Positions 33,672 through 46,973 of a stretch of DNA of 64,000 nucleotides are shown here, in pieces. Source of the stretch: Artemia franciscana. Taxonomy: Eukaryota; Arthropoda; Branchiopoda; Anostraca; Artemiidae. The translations under genes and the position numbers were made by a program. Location of the stretch: assembly GCF_032884065.1 (NCBI RefSeq), contig NC_088873.1, positions 9,125,702 through 9,189,701 on the forward strand. Direction: 5' to 3'. Below the pieces are notes generated by a model. The model had not been told where the DNA came from and ran no database searches. It saw nothing but the letters and a program-made list of their open reading frames with translations. How positions within the stretch are numbered: the stretch's first letter is position 1; every line of letters starts with the position of its first letter.

Positions 33672-35433
33672 ATAAGAGATCTAAGTTACGAGGTCCTTCT
33701 AAATATGAAGTTTCATTGAAGATCCGATCACTCCTTCGTAAGTTAAAAATACGTCATTTTTTCTTATTTTTCAGAATTACCCCCCCCCCCCCACCAAAGA
33801 GTGGATCCGTTCCGATTATGTAAATCACGTATGTAAGACTTCTGCTTATTTTTCCAACCAAGTTTAATCCGATCCCTCCAATCTAATCGTTTTCCATCAT
33901 TGTAGGTTTCCCCACCCCACTTCCCCCAATGTCACCAGATCCGGTCAGGATTTAAAATAAGAGCTTTGAGACGAGGTCCTTCTAACATCAAATTTCATTG
34001 AGATCCGATCACCCGTTCGTAAGTTAAAAATACCTCATTTTTTCTAATTTTTCAGAATTAACCCCTCCCCCAACTACCCCAAAGAGAGCGGATCCGCTCT
34101 GGTTATGTCAATCCTGTATCTAGGACTCTTGATTATTTTTCCCACCAAGTTTCATCCCGATCCCTCCACTCTAAGTGTTTTCCAAGTTTTAGGTTTCACC
34201 CTCCCAACCCCCCCCCAATGTCACCAGATCCGGTCGGGTTTTAAATAAGAGCTCTGAGCCACGATATCCTTCTAAATATGAAATTTCATTGATCTCCGAT
34301 CACCCGTTCGTAAGTTAAAAATACCTAATTTTTTCTAATTTTTCAGAAATAACCCCCCCCCCAACTAACCCAAAGAGAGCGGACCCGTTCCGTTTATGTC
34401 AATCATCTATCTAGGACTTGTGTTTGTTTTTCCCACCATATTTCATCCCGATCCCTCCACTCCAAGTGTTTTCCAAGTTTTAGGTTTCCATCTCCTAACC
34501 CCCCCCCGTCACCAGATCCGGTCGGGATTTAAAATGAGAGCTCTAAGACACGGTATCCTTCTAAACATCAAATTTCATTGAGATCCGATCACCCGTTCGT
34601 AAGTTAAAAATACCTCATTTTTTCTAATTTTTCAGAATGACCCCCCTCCCCCTCCCAACTACCCCAAAGAGAGCGGATCCGTTCCGATTATGTCAATCAT
34701 GTATCTGGGACTTGTGCTTATTTTTCCCATTAAGTTTCATCCCGATCCCTCCACTCTAAGTGTTTTCCAAGATTTTAGGTTTCCCCCCTCCAACTCCCCC
34801 CAATGTCATCAGATCCGGTCGGGATTTAAAAATAGAGCTCTGATACACAATATCATTCCAAAACATCAAGATCCAATCACCCGCTCATAAGTTAAAAATA
34901 CTTCATTTTTTCTATTTTTTCCGAATTAACCGGAAACCCCCCCCCCCATATGGTCAAATCAGGAAAATGACTATTTCTAATTTAATTTGGTCCGGTCCCT
35001 GATACTCTCGCCAAATTTCATGGTCCTAGCTTACCTGGAAGTGCCTAAAGTAGTAAAACCGGGACTTTAGGTTTCCCCCCATCCAACTCCCCCCAATGTC
35101 ATCAGATCCGGTCGGGATTTAAAATAAGAGCTCTGAGACACAATATCATTCCAAACATCAAATTTCATTAAGATCCAATCACCCGCTCATAAGTTAAAAA
35201 TACTTCATTTTTTCTATTTTTCCGAATTAATCGACCCCCACTCCCCCCCCCCAGATGGTCAAATCGGGAAAAATACTGTTTCTAATTTAATCTGGTCCGG
35301 TCCCTGATACGCCTGCCAAATTTCATCGTCCTAGCTTACCTGGAAGTGCCTAAAGTAGTAAAACCGAGACCGACAGACAGACCGACAGAATTGGCGATTG
35401 CTATATGTCACTTGGTTAATACCAAGTGCCATA
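33672..35433 (+). mobile_element. HINE-like satellite element (right-arm copy), cut by the gap
   Basis: Counterpart of 19,826-21,573: ~290-bp array with C-runs on this strand, then ACCGACAGACAGACCGACAG, and the hairpin terminus CACTTGGTTAATACCAAGTG with GCCAT at about 35,433. It is followed by an A run (T-T insertion on the other strand). Confidence 0.75.
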
Positions 35434-35629
35434 AAAAAGAAGGGGGAATCTAACACGTTCAGCAAGAACACCTATTTTAGTATTAATTTATTTCTGAGCC
35501 CAAGGAAAGTAAAAACATCGAATATCAAAACTTGATCCAGGACTTCCATAGACAATCATTAATTGGTTGAAGATTATATACAGCAATAAATAAAATAATA
35601 AATACAACTTGTAATAGAATAGAATATAT

Positions 35630-35703
35630 TTATTCACTACAATAGCCGGAGCTAGCATTAGCATGTCTTGAAGAAGTAATTGCTTTTCGAACTTTGATGG
35701 GAG
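35630..35703 (-). CDS. BI-1/TMBIM6-like gene copy 2, C-terminal exon (candidate)
   Basis: Same as 19,576-19,649: acceptor TTAATTTTCAG, phase 1 in, PIKVRKAITSSRHANASSGY, CSE, stop. No difference from copy 1 was seen in the coding part. Confidence 0.4.
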
Positions 35704-36301
35704 CTGAAAATTAAGCTTATGCTGAACCAGTTGAAATTCCCATATATACCTAATCATTGCCCGAGAAGCTGAATAATAAACAGAACCAAACAATTTATAA
35801 AACAAAATTAGTCATATATAATGCTAATCATAGAATACATCATCCTACGATCTGTGCAGTCAAATTCAATTTATTTTTACAGAAGTATAATCATTATCAT
35901 TTATTAGTTTACATTTTTAGACTTTCACCTCTTATGGGAGGCAATACTTCTAAACTTGTATATTATGAAAAAAAATTGTTTTGAATTCTTACGAGCTTAA
36001 AAAAGAAATCTATTACCAACTAAACCAGGAACAGAGACTATATGCTCTAACTGAATGAACCCCTTCCAGAATCTCCACAACCACTCCTTCCAAATGAAGT
36101 GACCTTGAAAAAACATACGAGAGGCAAATGCTTCTTTACAATAGACAAAGGTAAAGTATGTGTCTACTGGCTGAAAGTAGAAAAAAGCTGCAAAAAAAAA
36201 CCGCTCTGAACAATTTCTTAGTGATGGAAAGGGAGCAAGATCAGATATCTGAATACAAACGAAAAAATCTTGGTTCAACAGATGAAAGATTAAACAATTA
36301 C

Positions 36302-36473
36302 CTTGCTCTAGCAATATACGGAGCAGTTCGATGAAGCCATACAAGAGGTCAACGAATAGCATCAGACAGTGAGACAAAAAATCCGTGTCTTCTGTGCGTT
36401 TCTTCTCAATTATCAGCTGAGTCTCATACAAAATGTAAGCACAGATGAAACCAAGGCTCAAGTCCATTGCAGC
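36302..36473 (-). CDS. BI-1/TMBIM6-like gene copy 2, exon with TM6 (open)
   Basis: Acceptor CATTTAG, donor GTAATT, 172 bp, as in copy 1. The peptide starts AAMDLSLGFICAYILYETQL, then IIEKKRTEDTDFLSHCLML and FVDLLYGFIELLRILLEQ, open to the donor. The GFIELLRILLEQ part corresponds to the ITVFRKLMMIL helix of human TMBIM6. The acidic pair that forms the pH sensor in bacterial BI-1 relatives (Asp171/Asp195 of YetJ, from memory) would be Glu in YETQ and Asp in LFVD. If only one locus is functional, this copy is the better candidate, provided the missing exon exists. Confidence 0.75.
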
Positions 36474-37840
36474 CTAAATGAATACACAAATAAGATAAAT
36501 ATAACGTTTCCAAGCGTTTTCTTGTTTCTAAACTTTTTTTATCCTGAAACACAAATTCAGCCTTTCGAGGCTTTAAAATAAATATCCTTTATTTTATTAG
36601 CATTATTAACGGCTGTTTGGATCCATTCTGTATTTTCTGTTAGTTGGAAATTATATTTGTAGGACATTTTTCGTAGTCTCTGGATTATTGCTAGAAGGGT
36701 TTTGACCCTTGATTACTTGTCATATTACCTAAAATCCAATTACTGGGTTGGTTCACATGTGTCCCTTTTAGCTTTAAAAGAAAAATTGGTCACAAATTCC
36801 AATGAAATTTGGTTGGTCCTTTTCTTTTTTCCTTATCCGCTTCTTTTTTGTATCTTTGATGTTTGCATCAAACTAGCCATACACAAGTGCTGAACCACTT
36901 GCAGTTTTTGAATAACTTCCCTAAATTTCCTCACCATCATCAGTAATTACAATTTTTGCGAACTATATTTTCCTTTCGGTTCATTTTCAAAATTTCAACA
37001 CGTGCTTCCAATCATTGTACTGTAAGAATCTTGTTATTAGATTTATGAGTTGTTTACCAGGGATTAAACCTCTTCTTACTATAGCCTTGGAAATGTTTTT
37101 ATTTGTACGAATTGATCATGTTAAATAACAAGTGCGAATTGTAAATAAGGATTGTATAGAAGGACGAAAAGGGTTTAGGAAGAGGGTAGTTGGTGCTGGG
37201 AGCTTGGCGAGTGTGGGTAGCTTTGCTTAGATGCGAGTACAATACATTTTTGCTTCTCAATCTCATAATGTTATTTTACTAGTTTTTACAGCGTGACATC
37301 AGTCTCGCTGAAATAATTTAAATACCTTGGAACATTTTGTTTGCTCACATATTAGTTAGTTTATTTTAATATCTTTAAATTCTTATTTCAGTACGAAGAC
37401 TATGCAAGATTGTACTTATATTACAAATTGTAAAACTCTTTTGATTTACTTGATTATCTTTTTAAAACGATACTATTAAATCCAAAAACTAAACTTCTTT
37501 TAAAAATAAAACCTTTGCTCTTTTTTAACTCTTGTGTTGCGTTCACTTTATCTCAAGTATTAGGTACGGGTTATTTTTAGCACTTCTTATATATTTATTT
37601 ATCTTCTTTTATATATTTATCAACCGGCAGAGTTTGATGTCTCCACACTACTCTAATTCTTGGTAATTCTTCAGACTCTGTTTAAAACCGGTTTACAGAA
37701 CTAGAGAATTTTTTTTAATCTTGTAGTACAGGGAGGAAGAAGCTGACCAAATATCCTTTTTGGTCGAGTATTTTCTAGCTCTGTATATAAGTTATAGTGC
37801 CTTATACATAGTTTACTCTCCTTTTTCCTTCCTTGACTGA
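36474..37840. other. Intron of copy 2 and LINE leader; nothing else seen
   Basis: Mirror of 17,439-18,807. AT-rich, no coding exon visible. The last 200 bp before 37,841 match the leader of the LINE. Confidence 0.45.
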
Positions 37841-40611
37841 ATGTCAAAATTAGATGTGTCTGGCCCCCTTCTGGAAGGGGGCCAGCCCTGGGGGGATGTA
37901 CATCCCTCTGATGATGATGAAACCTGGTGATGTTGTTTGACCTCTGATGATGGTGATGACCTCTGATGATGTTAGCTGTTGAAGATGTTTCACCTTGTAC
38001 TAGTAGTCAATCAGACTCCAATGATAATTTTCAACTAGTTGAAAGCAGAAAGAGAAAGAAAATCTCCAATACTCCTCCTGAAATTACCCCTGAGCCAGAA
38101 GGACTGAGAATAAACCTGAAACAAGCTACAAGATCCCCTCTACCAAAACCTCTTGTGCATTTGACCCCAACTAATAAATCAGAGATGTTCACAACTAAAG
38201 AAATTTTAAAGATCAGGATACACCTTTACAAAATATTGAAATGCAACTTTATTGCAAATATTACAAGAGATGGAGCCCTAGATGTTTTGTTACTGGATGG
38301 TAAAGACACCAAAAAAGCCCTAGAAATTAGCTGCATCAATAATATATATGTCACAGCTAGTTTAAAATCAACATTATTAAATCAGCTAGTTTAAAATACA
38401 CATTAAAATCAACATAAAATCAACAACAAAAAATTGTGATTTACAATGTCCCCACTGAAATCCCACTAGCAGATCTTAAAGAAGGTCTAATGAACTCCAA
38501 AGGTGAAGAAATACCAGTGCTAGAGGCCTTCCGACTGGGTAGGCCAAATGAAGCTGGAATTGTACTGAGGAAAGTGTCTTGTTTATTTTAACTCTCTCAA
38601 CAATGGTGGAAAAAAAATTTTCTCTTTGGCCAGCCAAAGCCATTTAGATTATACCAAGAAAAGCCTATACGGTGCACCAAATACATGAAGTTAGGTCATG
38701 TCTCTAAAAACTACAAGTCCACCAAGACCCAATATAATATTTGTCTTGAAGAGCACTCACACCAATCCTGCAGTTCTAAGCCTAAGTGTGCCAATTGTAA
38801 AGGAGATCACAACTGATTGTGATCGTGCGATCACAACACCCAAATATTTGGAAAGGCATCAAGTTTTGAAAATTGCCAGGAAAGAAAACCTACCAGTGGG
38901 AATAGTTGCAAAATCATACGGCAGTATTCTCAAGGAAAACATTCCTACTTTAAAGGAAAGTCCTAAGACTCTTCCATGGAAATGGGGCCCTAGTATAAGT
39001 AGTACACCACAGCAAAGATCCCCAACAAGTAGTATGGCATCTCCATTGACTAGCCCTAAACCTCTTCTGGCTGATTTAAATTTTACCCCTTCAGGAAGAA
39101 GTAACAAATCTAAAAATAATGACTACAAGCCTCAAAAAAGGAAAACACTACCCCCATGCCTAGTCTACTGCCCAAGTCTGCAATATCTGCCAAGGATCAT
39201 ATTGCTCTATCCAAGCTGATACAGTACCTCATCTCAGTCACCTTTATTCCCCAAATAGATATACCAAAACATCTGAAGGCCACCATTTTGATAGAAATAG
39301 CAGTACACTATTTTCTAAATCTGTTGTTGAAGAAACAGAGTGAGGTTATTAATATCCTCAACCAATGTCAGGCTCTCCATTATCTGACAAAAATATATGA
39401 CTAATGATATTTCTGTCCCTTTAAAGATACTCCAATGGAATTGTGCATCAATTAATACAATGAAACTAGTGGACTTATTTGATTACATAACACAGAATAA
39501 TGTTAATATTGTGTGTCTTCAAGAAACTAATCTACACAGACTAAAAAAAGATTACCCTGCCTGGTTATAAGTGCTATCGTAAAGACAAAGGTACAAACAG
39601 GAAATTCGGTGCTGAAGCAATTTTTATAGATAATAATATTATCCATTTCCCTTTGCCTACAGTTTGCAACGATTTTGAAATAGATGTGATTGGAGTATCT
39701 GTAAACTTAAATACTGGTAAGCATATCAATATCAAATCCTTTTATAAAACACGAGGTGAATATTCTTAATATTCTTGGGAAAGAAACAGTTGGAGGAAAA
39801 ACTCTTATACTTGGTGATTTTAATGCTCAGAGTCCATTATGGGAATTAACTACCTATGAAAATAAGGCTGGAAAAAGTATAGAACGACTTCTGATAAATG
39901 ATACTAATCTCTCTTTTTTTACTCCTTATAACTTTTAGACCAGATTTGATTCTCGTAATAATAGTTCGTCTACAATTGATCTCCAGATTGGTCCCACATA
40001 TCTTTATGCAATGATTAAAATTTCAAAGGTCCCTGAACTGTAAACAGATCATAGAACCATTCTTACTTCATTAAGTAACGCACAAGTTATGTCCACAAAT
40101 CCCAAGCCAAAGTATAATACCAAAAAAGCAAACTGGTCACTTTTCCAAGATATACTTGTATCTTTTGATTACTCAGAGGTATATAACCTTCTAAATATAG
40201 CTAAAAAAGTTGAGAAATTATCATCATGGTTGGTTGCTGCTGCTGATGCAGCCATTCCAAAATAACGTAATAAGAAAAAGCTAAATCTTAAGAGGCTGCC
40301 TAAGACATGGTGGGATGATGACTGAATTAGCAACAACAAAAAAACAAGAAAAAAAAGCCAGAAAGCATTTCCAGAAACATCCCTCACCTACCACACATCA
40401 TGAGTATAAACATGCAATAGCAAAGCTCAAAAGAATATGCAGAAAGTAAAAAAAGATAGCATGGGATAGGTTTCGCTCCCAGATTGACTCCCAAACAGCC
40501 TTAGCAAAAGTCCACCATTATATCAGCCTACTGAATGGTTCTAATAAACCTATTGATGATAGGAAATACGATATATGTATTAATAACAGATATATTCTTA
40601 GTGACAAAGAA
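37841..40611 (+). mobile_element. I-group LINE 5' half (right-arm copy)
   Basis: ORF1 starts at 37,841 (MSKLDVSGPLLEGGQPWGD), is disrupted near 37,920 by an expanded GATGATG tract, and continues open at 37,966-38,394. The knuckle region lies near 38,640-38,810 and the ORF1 tail to 39,219. Endonuclease pieces run from about 39,425 (LKILQWNCASIN) through TLILGDFNAQSPLWE near 39,800 to the TIDLQIG region near 39,980. RT, RNase H and the 3' end are missing because of the arm-specific deletion. Same insertion point in the gene as the left-arm copy. Confidence 0.8.
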
Positions 40612-41475
40612 ACAAGAGCTAAGAGCTCATATGGCACTTGTGACGAGGCGAGAAGAGCTAAGAGCCAAGAGATCATATGGTATGAGCTCTAACAAAATTC
40701 TATGAATCAATAGATTGATTTAAAAAGGAAAATAAGAGGCTTAATGCCGGTCAGGATTTAAAATAAGAGTTCTGAGTCACGATGTCCTTCTAAATATCAA
40801 AATTCATTAAGATCCGATCACCCACTCGTAAGTTATAAATACCTAATTTTTTCCTCCCCTTTTAGCCCCCCAGATGGTCGAATCTGGGGAAACGACTTTA
40901 TCAAGTCAAATTGTGCAGCTCCCTGACACGCCTATCAATCTTCATCGTCCTAGCACGCCCAGAAGCACCAAACTCGCCAAATCACTGAACCCCTCCCCCC
41001 AACTCCCCCAAAGAAAGCGAATCCAGTACGATTCTGTCAATCACGCATCAAGGACATTTGTTTATTCTATCCACCAAGCTTCATCCCGATTCCTACACTC
41101 CAAGTGTTTTTCCAAGATTTCCCCCTCCAACTCCACCCAATGTCAAACCATCTGGTCGGGATTTGAAATAAGAGCTCTGAGACATGAATTCTTTCTAAAA
41201 ATCAAATTTCATTAAGATCCGATCATCTATTCGTAAGATAAAAATACCCCAATTTTCACGTTTTCCAAGAATTCCGGTTTCCCCCTCCAACTCCCCCCAA
41301 CGTCACAGGATCTGGTCGGAATTTAAAATAAGAATTTTAAAGCACAAGATCCTTCTAAATATCAAATTTCATCCACCCATTCATAAGTTAAAATTACTTC
41401 ATTTTTTCTATTTTTTCCGAATTAACCGGCCCCCCACTGCCCCCCCCCCAGATGGTCAAATTGGGAAAACGACTA
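40612..41475 (+). mobile_element. HINE-like element in LINE (right-arm copy), truncated
   Basis: Begins ACAAGAGCTAAGAGCTCATA at the same LINE position (after GTGACAAAGAA) as the copy ending at 14,688, and runs through the G/C-run modules. It stops at GGAAAACGACTA, where the deletion junction lies. The hairpin end is lost. Confidence 0.75.
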
Positions 41476-41490
41476 ATTAATTAATCCTTA
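41476..41490. other. 15-bp filler at deletion junction
   Basis: ATTAATTAATCCTTA lies between sequence matching 13,826 and sequence matching 10,188 in the left arm, replacing 3,637 bp. Short AT-rich filler fits end joining of a double-strand break. Confidence 0.8.
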
Positions 41491-41940
41491 CTTCAAATAT
41501 AAAGATAGCTGCAACAATAGGTCTTCCCAAAGGTTAGAACATCAAAATCGTTCCAATTCACCACAGAGCAGTGATAGGTTGATATAGAATCATAGTATAA
41601 TGAGATTTCATAAATATTTTCTGATAGTGTACAAGAGTATGAAATAAGAGCTAATATTGATCTAAAATAGGAAAACTGAGACTTTTCAAAATATTCACAA
41701 AAGAGCACTTGACATATTTAAAAAAAAAAAAAACATTAGCATTAAAATGAAAAACATAATTTGGTGAATGAACAGGGCTGAGTATTAGATATAAAATGAC
41801 GGCAAAACTGTTGTCTTTTCTTGATGCATTGAAACTGTAGGAGAGCAGAAATTTCCATGTCAAAATTTGCACAGGGAACATAAGCCATAATCAAGAATCA
41901 AACAAATTAATTGTCAATGCTGAAACTTTTCTTAAACAAA

Positions 41941-42351
41941 CAAGAGCCAAGAGCTCATATGGCACTTGTGATGAGGTCCGAACCTAAAATTAGACTCTGT
42001 ACTAGAGTTTACGATTTTGCTGTTCTGTTTTAATCATCAACACGTTTAGAAGCACCAAACTTGCTAAAGCACTAGAAATCCCTCCAGCTCCCCCAAAGAG
42101 ATCGGATCCAGTCCGGTTATGTCATTCACATATTTAGAACTTGTGCTTATTCTTCCAATAAAGTTTCATCCTGATCTCTCCAATCTAAGCGTTTCCCAAC
42201 ATTTTCATTTCCCCAGCCCCACTCCCCAATGTCCCCGAAATTCAATCTAAATTGAAAACTGAGCATCTCAGACATGAGATCTTTCTACATATCAAGTTTT
42301 ATTAAGATCTGATTACCAATTTGTAAGATAAACATACCTCAATTTCCATGA
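41941..42351 (+). mobile_element. HINE-like fragment at exon/intron junction (right-arm copy)
   Basis: CAAGAGCCAAGAGCTCATAT terminus, two G/C-run modules, and a junction with the BI-1 exon at AACATACCTCAATTTCC. Because it is present in both arms, the insertion into the gene predates the duplication. Confidence 0.6.
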
Positions 42352-42471
42352 TTCCTCCCATGAAGAGTCTCGCCAAAGTTACTGATACGAGACAGGTTGA
42401 AAGAGGTTTTCCTAGAGGTGTTGCAATTGAAAAGGGATCATTGAACAGCAAAACAATCAGGGTAACCGCAC
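42338..42471 (-). CDS. BI-1/TMBIM6-like gene copy 2, exon with TM3-TM4
   Basis: 134 bp (copy 1 has 131), phase 1 in and 0 out, donor GTATGT inside the satellite-derived sequence. The peptide reads AVTLIVLLFNDPFSIATP, LGKPLSTCLVSVTLARLF, MGGIMEIE. Where copy 1 has IIIPKP this copy has FSIATP. The extra codon comes from retaining GGAAATTGAG, which is closer to the satellite consensus, so copy 2 keeps the more ancestral junction. Confidence 0.6.
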
Positions 42472-45400
42472 CTTAAAAGAGTTAATAAGAGCACAAAATT
42501 TTAACAAGCCAGAATATCAATAAGTAGCAGAGAGAAAGAGAAAAGAAGAAGATAGAGAGACGAGAGGCAGGGAGGGAGAGTGGTGTAGAAACAGTATATT
42601 GAATTACTAAATCTCTCATTTTAAAGTACGTTTTTGACATTTTGTTGAGAAAATAATATGGATGGGGAAGAGGTTTATATAGAATATTAAAACATTTATC
42701 TAAATTACTCACTTATTCAAGGAAACTGATAGAACATTTATCATTTTAGAAACTAGAAGTGTAATACAATATAAACTTGCTGTAGAAGCAGGTAGATAGC
42801 AAATCAGTCATTTACATAGGTTGGAAAATACATATTTTATTGTTGGATTTGGTTTCAATAATTGAAAAATCCACAACCGTGAACAGGCACAAACACCATT
42901 TTTTTTTTTTTGCGGGAATTAAGTTTTGAAAAATGGGTAACTGCACAGACAATTTAAGATATTAAAGATTAAATAAAAAAAAACAACTCAATATTCATGG
43001 GACCACATGCCTCAGCATCCTTTCATGTGTTCCTGATTCACTATTAATCAGCCAGATGACAAGTCTTGGTATAGAGACTAATTTTGTTTTACTTTTTTGC
43101 CTCATTTTACCAATGTGTGAATGTACATTTTGAGTTTACTTTGATTTCTGTCACTTTTAAAGCCTTGTGTTATATAGCACCAACAAGTGAAAAAAGTGAC
43201 ATTAATCAACCTAACATTCTTGATTTTCTTCTTTTGGTATTATTTAATTTTGACATTAGACATATGTAAGGGGTCTTTAGGAAAAGGCTCTTAACATATC
43301 TTGAAGTTTTTTTGGAATTTCACTGATTGTTCATATTTATAATATATTGTATTCTTTTAATTTGCCCCCTTGTCTGTACAAAAAGTTTTGCATATACTTA
43401 TAGCTACAGCCCAGAAACAGTTTCCGGAAACGGACAGAAGCAGCAATTGCCCTGGGGACCGACATTTTAGGGGTGCAAAATTTCAAAGAAATAATTTAAT
43501 GATTATAATCACTTTTTAATTTTGAAATTTTATTAATAAAAAAGAGGATGTAGTTAATAAATGAAATTTAATAATAAATAATTAATTAATTAGCAAAATA
43601 AAATTAAACTAAAAATAATTGAATAATATAAATAACAAATAAAAAAAAAATATATTAATTGATTAATAAATTGAAAATAATTTTGTTGATAATTCTTTTT
43701 TGTTCGGCCTCAAAATTTTGTGGGAGACAGGGGAGGGGGCTAATCAAGATTTTGCCCAGACATAAGAGGGGCCAGAATCACCATTGCTATGGCCTAAGGC
43801 TTCCAAAGCTGAAGGACCAATTATTGCAGTCTTAAATGATTAGAATAATATATTTTCCATAAATACTGCTCTTCTAAGTAATTCACCAGATTTAAGATTA
43901 ATTTAGGGTTCATATAAACAAGCCTGAATGTATAAAAATATATTGGAGAATTGTGGCAGATATTGTATTTTCATAAAATTGAGAGAATTTATTGGAATTA
44001 AAATATAGTATATGTATATAATGTATATAAAAAATAGTATATAATTAAAGTATATGTGAGTGACTAATAAAACTTTCTTAGGCTGAAAAAAGCCAGCAAA
44101 ATCATCCAAAATAAAATTGTCTATTGACACTCAGGGTACTCAGGAGAGGGGCTTGGGACTGGTCTCTCTGAAATCACTGGATCTGTAAGGCTATTGCACA
44201 CACAATGGTCCAGTCAACAGAGTCATATCTATCCAATGAAAGGAAGCTGGGGATCAACTTACACTTCAGAATCTCAAGCTCCACACTAGAAAACATAGTT
44301 CTATGAACTATTCTGCAAATTGTTCATATTTGAGGTAAGTATTGCCAAACCCCTCTGGTATTTAAAATATAATAAATTTATCCTTGGAATCAATTATAAC
44401 TATTGAACACACATTATAAACCATTTGAATAGCCTTGAGTCACAGCAAATTTCAGCAAAAAATACAAGCAAATTTACTGGAGAGAAAAATATTGCAAAAG
44501 GTAAGGTCATTTAGAAGGTATACATTATTTTTTTTTTGTCGTATTTCTCTTTATACCAGTGATGAAAACGATGATTAAATTGCTGACATTTGATTTAAGT
44601 TTGAATTTTTTTTGTTATTTGTTTTTAAACCCTAAAATTCAGAATCAGCAAATTATTGATATTCAAAAATGCACCAGAAACATTTAAAAAGAACACATGA
44701 TTAATTGATTATATGACATGGCTATTTATAGTCTGGTAAATCTTATGGATACCAAAAAAAGTAATTCCTACTTTGTATTCCTGTAATCAGGAATTGTTTC
44801 AGAACATAATGTGGAATCAGGGACAGAACAGGGAGTCTTGTATTTGTTGCATCCCTTGAGATTACTGATAATACTCAGCTAACAGTGCAATGCTAACAGG
44901 CTTTTTTAGATTTCTGAGAGAAAATTTTATAGATTCCCTGAACAAAGCCCAAGTGGCTGGCACCTGGTATATTCTTTACTCAAATCCCAGTTGATTTTCC
45001 AATTCAAATTCTTATTTCCTCAGCCAAGCTCCAGTAGATTCAAAAAGCTGAGCTCTGGGTGATATCCATGGATAAGACCCAGCAGATTTTCTGAGCAAAT
45101 ATCCCATGTATTCCCCATGGAATAATCCACCAATGGTCCTACAGATCATTGAGTTTACATATGTTTAGCAGATCTATACCAGTTGGTGTTTTGCTGCAGA
45201 TTAGTGTAGCCCTGTATGTACTCCTTGAACTTTAGCATCAATAACCATAAGCATTTTTAACATGTTTACTGCAAAAAAATAGAAGGAAATTTGAACTGAA
45301 GAAAGGGAAGGACTTTTAATTCTTTTTAAAATGCCACTTTTTATTTTTGTAGTAGATCAGTTGAAAAGTAGAAGAACAGGGAATACATGAATCTGAATTT

Positions 45401-45484
45401 GGCATTATTGCTAATAAACAGAAGGAAATGGCAGACAAGCCCTAATTTTTTTTTTTCATCAAGGTAAAAAATGGCAACACTTAC
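42472..45484. other. Intron of BI-1-like gene copy 2
   Basis: Mirror of 6,196-9,212. Apart from the MITE-like segment I see no feature. Confidence 0.5.
43441..43790. repeat. Possible hAT-type MITE in intron (right-arm copy)
   Basis: Mirror of 7,893-8,243, with the same AGCAGCAATTGCCCTGGGG end and A/T centre. Confidence 0.3.
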
Positions 45485-45716
45485 CAAAAGAAAGATGTAG
45501 TGCAAGAAGTATTGTTAGTTTAAGCCGAAATTGTTCTCTTCTAAAACTGAGAAGAACCAATACCAGGAGCACAGTGAGGATAGGATCAGAGATATTTGGT
45601 GGCAAAATTGTTCCTTCCAGCAGCTTGTCATATGCATATATATAAGCAATGTAGCAAGCTATTACTACACAGATGATGTGCATATTCTTCATGTTTATTG
45701 TTGTCTTTGGTTTAGC
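45485..45716 (-). CDS. BI-1/TMBIM6-like gene copy 2, exon with TM1-TM2
   Basis: 232 bp, same splice sites (TTTTCTAG acceptor, GTAAGT donor) and phases as 5,964-6,195. The peptide starts AKPKTTINMKNMHIICVVIA and continues as in copy 1. Only a few replacements (A to T, I to M, T to I) separate the copies, and no stop or frameshift is present. Upstream coding exon(s) were not found, so the gene model is incomplete at its N-terminus. Confidence 0.65.
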
Positions 45717-46876
45717 CTAGAAAATGCCTTTTTTGATAAATCTTATTAATTTCAAAAATACATATTCATGCAGAGACAGATATTTCAAGTTCATATTCTT
45801 GACATAGGAAATATCCAATGCTATTTATGTTTTGCCTAATCTATGCATTAATCTGCACATTCTATATCTTTGCTGAAATACCCTCATCAATGTTCTTGAT
45901 ACCTATATCATGTTCTGCATCATGTTCACAAATATCTGCATCAATATTCAATATCCACATTCTACATCAATATACTTTAAGAGACCTTCATAAGTTGTTA
46001 AATTCTAACAGTTACACTTAGGGTTCAGCATATTTTTCCTCTCTACTGATTTTCTTATGAGATTTTTTTCTTTGTCTTAGAGCTGTAAATATCACTTGCT
46101 AAGAGTGATCACAAATAGGCTAGTTATATCAATAATTTTTTGTATTTTTAGAATTTACACCTGTTTATTGTACATAAAAAAGTCTTTCATAGGGCAAGCT
46201 ATTTATTGGAATAAGTATATGATTAGCTTGAATATTTCAACCATCTACAGCACTAAACAGCTTAATAAAAAAAAAAGTGCTGTGAAACTTGAATGTTACT
46301 GTGGGTATAAATAAGCTTAGATATAAGGATATCTTTTTTTTAAGCTTAAAAGTTACAAAAAATGGTAAAGATATACCAGATACTGTTTTAGAGTTGCCCT
46401 GTAGTTAGAATATCAACTGAGCATTTTTTTTTGTTAAACATTTTTTAAGCTTCTAATCAAATTTTCAACAATTTTGACCTTCCTAGGCTTAAAAAGGTAA
46501 TACCCCTCCTCTATCTAGAAAACTAATAGGTACAAATTTTCTTACTGTAAATGAAATCAAGCTTTGTTAAAATAGCAGCTTACTTAGTTTGGTAAATTTA
46601 TGACAGTTCATATAACTGACTTACCAATAAAGTGAAATTACCACTTAATGCCTTTTTTAATGTTCTTAACAAATATAATAATTGCTTCTACCATAAATTC
46701 AAATTTAAACACTTTTTAACCCTAACTAATCTTATTCTAAATAGTTTTAGCACAGAGAAAATGTAGCATCATTTTTTTTATGACAATGGAAAAAGAAGGT
46801 GCTGAGAAAATGTAGCATTATTTTGTGGAAAACAAGCAATAGCTTATACTTTAATACAAAATTTGTCATTTTTAAG
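45717..46876. other. Upstream region of gene copy 2; nothing recognised
   Basis: Mirror of 4,806-5,963. It should hold the missing N-terminal exon and promoter of the BI-1-like gene, but I found no convincing match. Contains the decayed second FLYWCH-like exon near 46,625-46,720. Confidence 0.4.
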
Positions 46877-46973
46877 AGCCCAAAAGGTGCTTCAATTCAA
46901 ATTTACAATAGAAACAATTATTATATTTGTAAAGAGCATAAAAAAGGCATCAAGTGGTATGTTCACTTTATTG
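46877..46973 (+). CDS. FLYWCH-like candidate exon (right-arm copy)
   Basis: Same 97-bp open stretch as 4,709-4,805 (acceptor TTTTTAAG, donor GTAAGTAC), peptide unchanged as far as I can read. Confidence is limited by the lack of neighbouring exons. Confidence 0.3.

Noticed and set aside
34396-34890. Short open frames beginning MSI-YLGLV inside the right-arm array
   Set aside because: They recur with each ~290-bp unit and in both arms, and change frame between units. The array is non-coding satellite.
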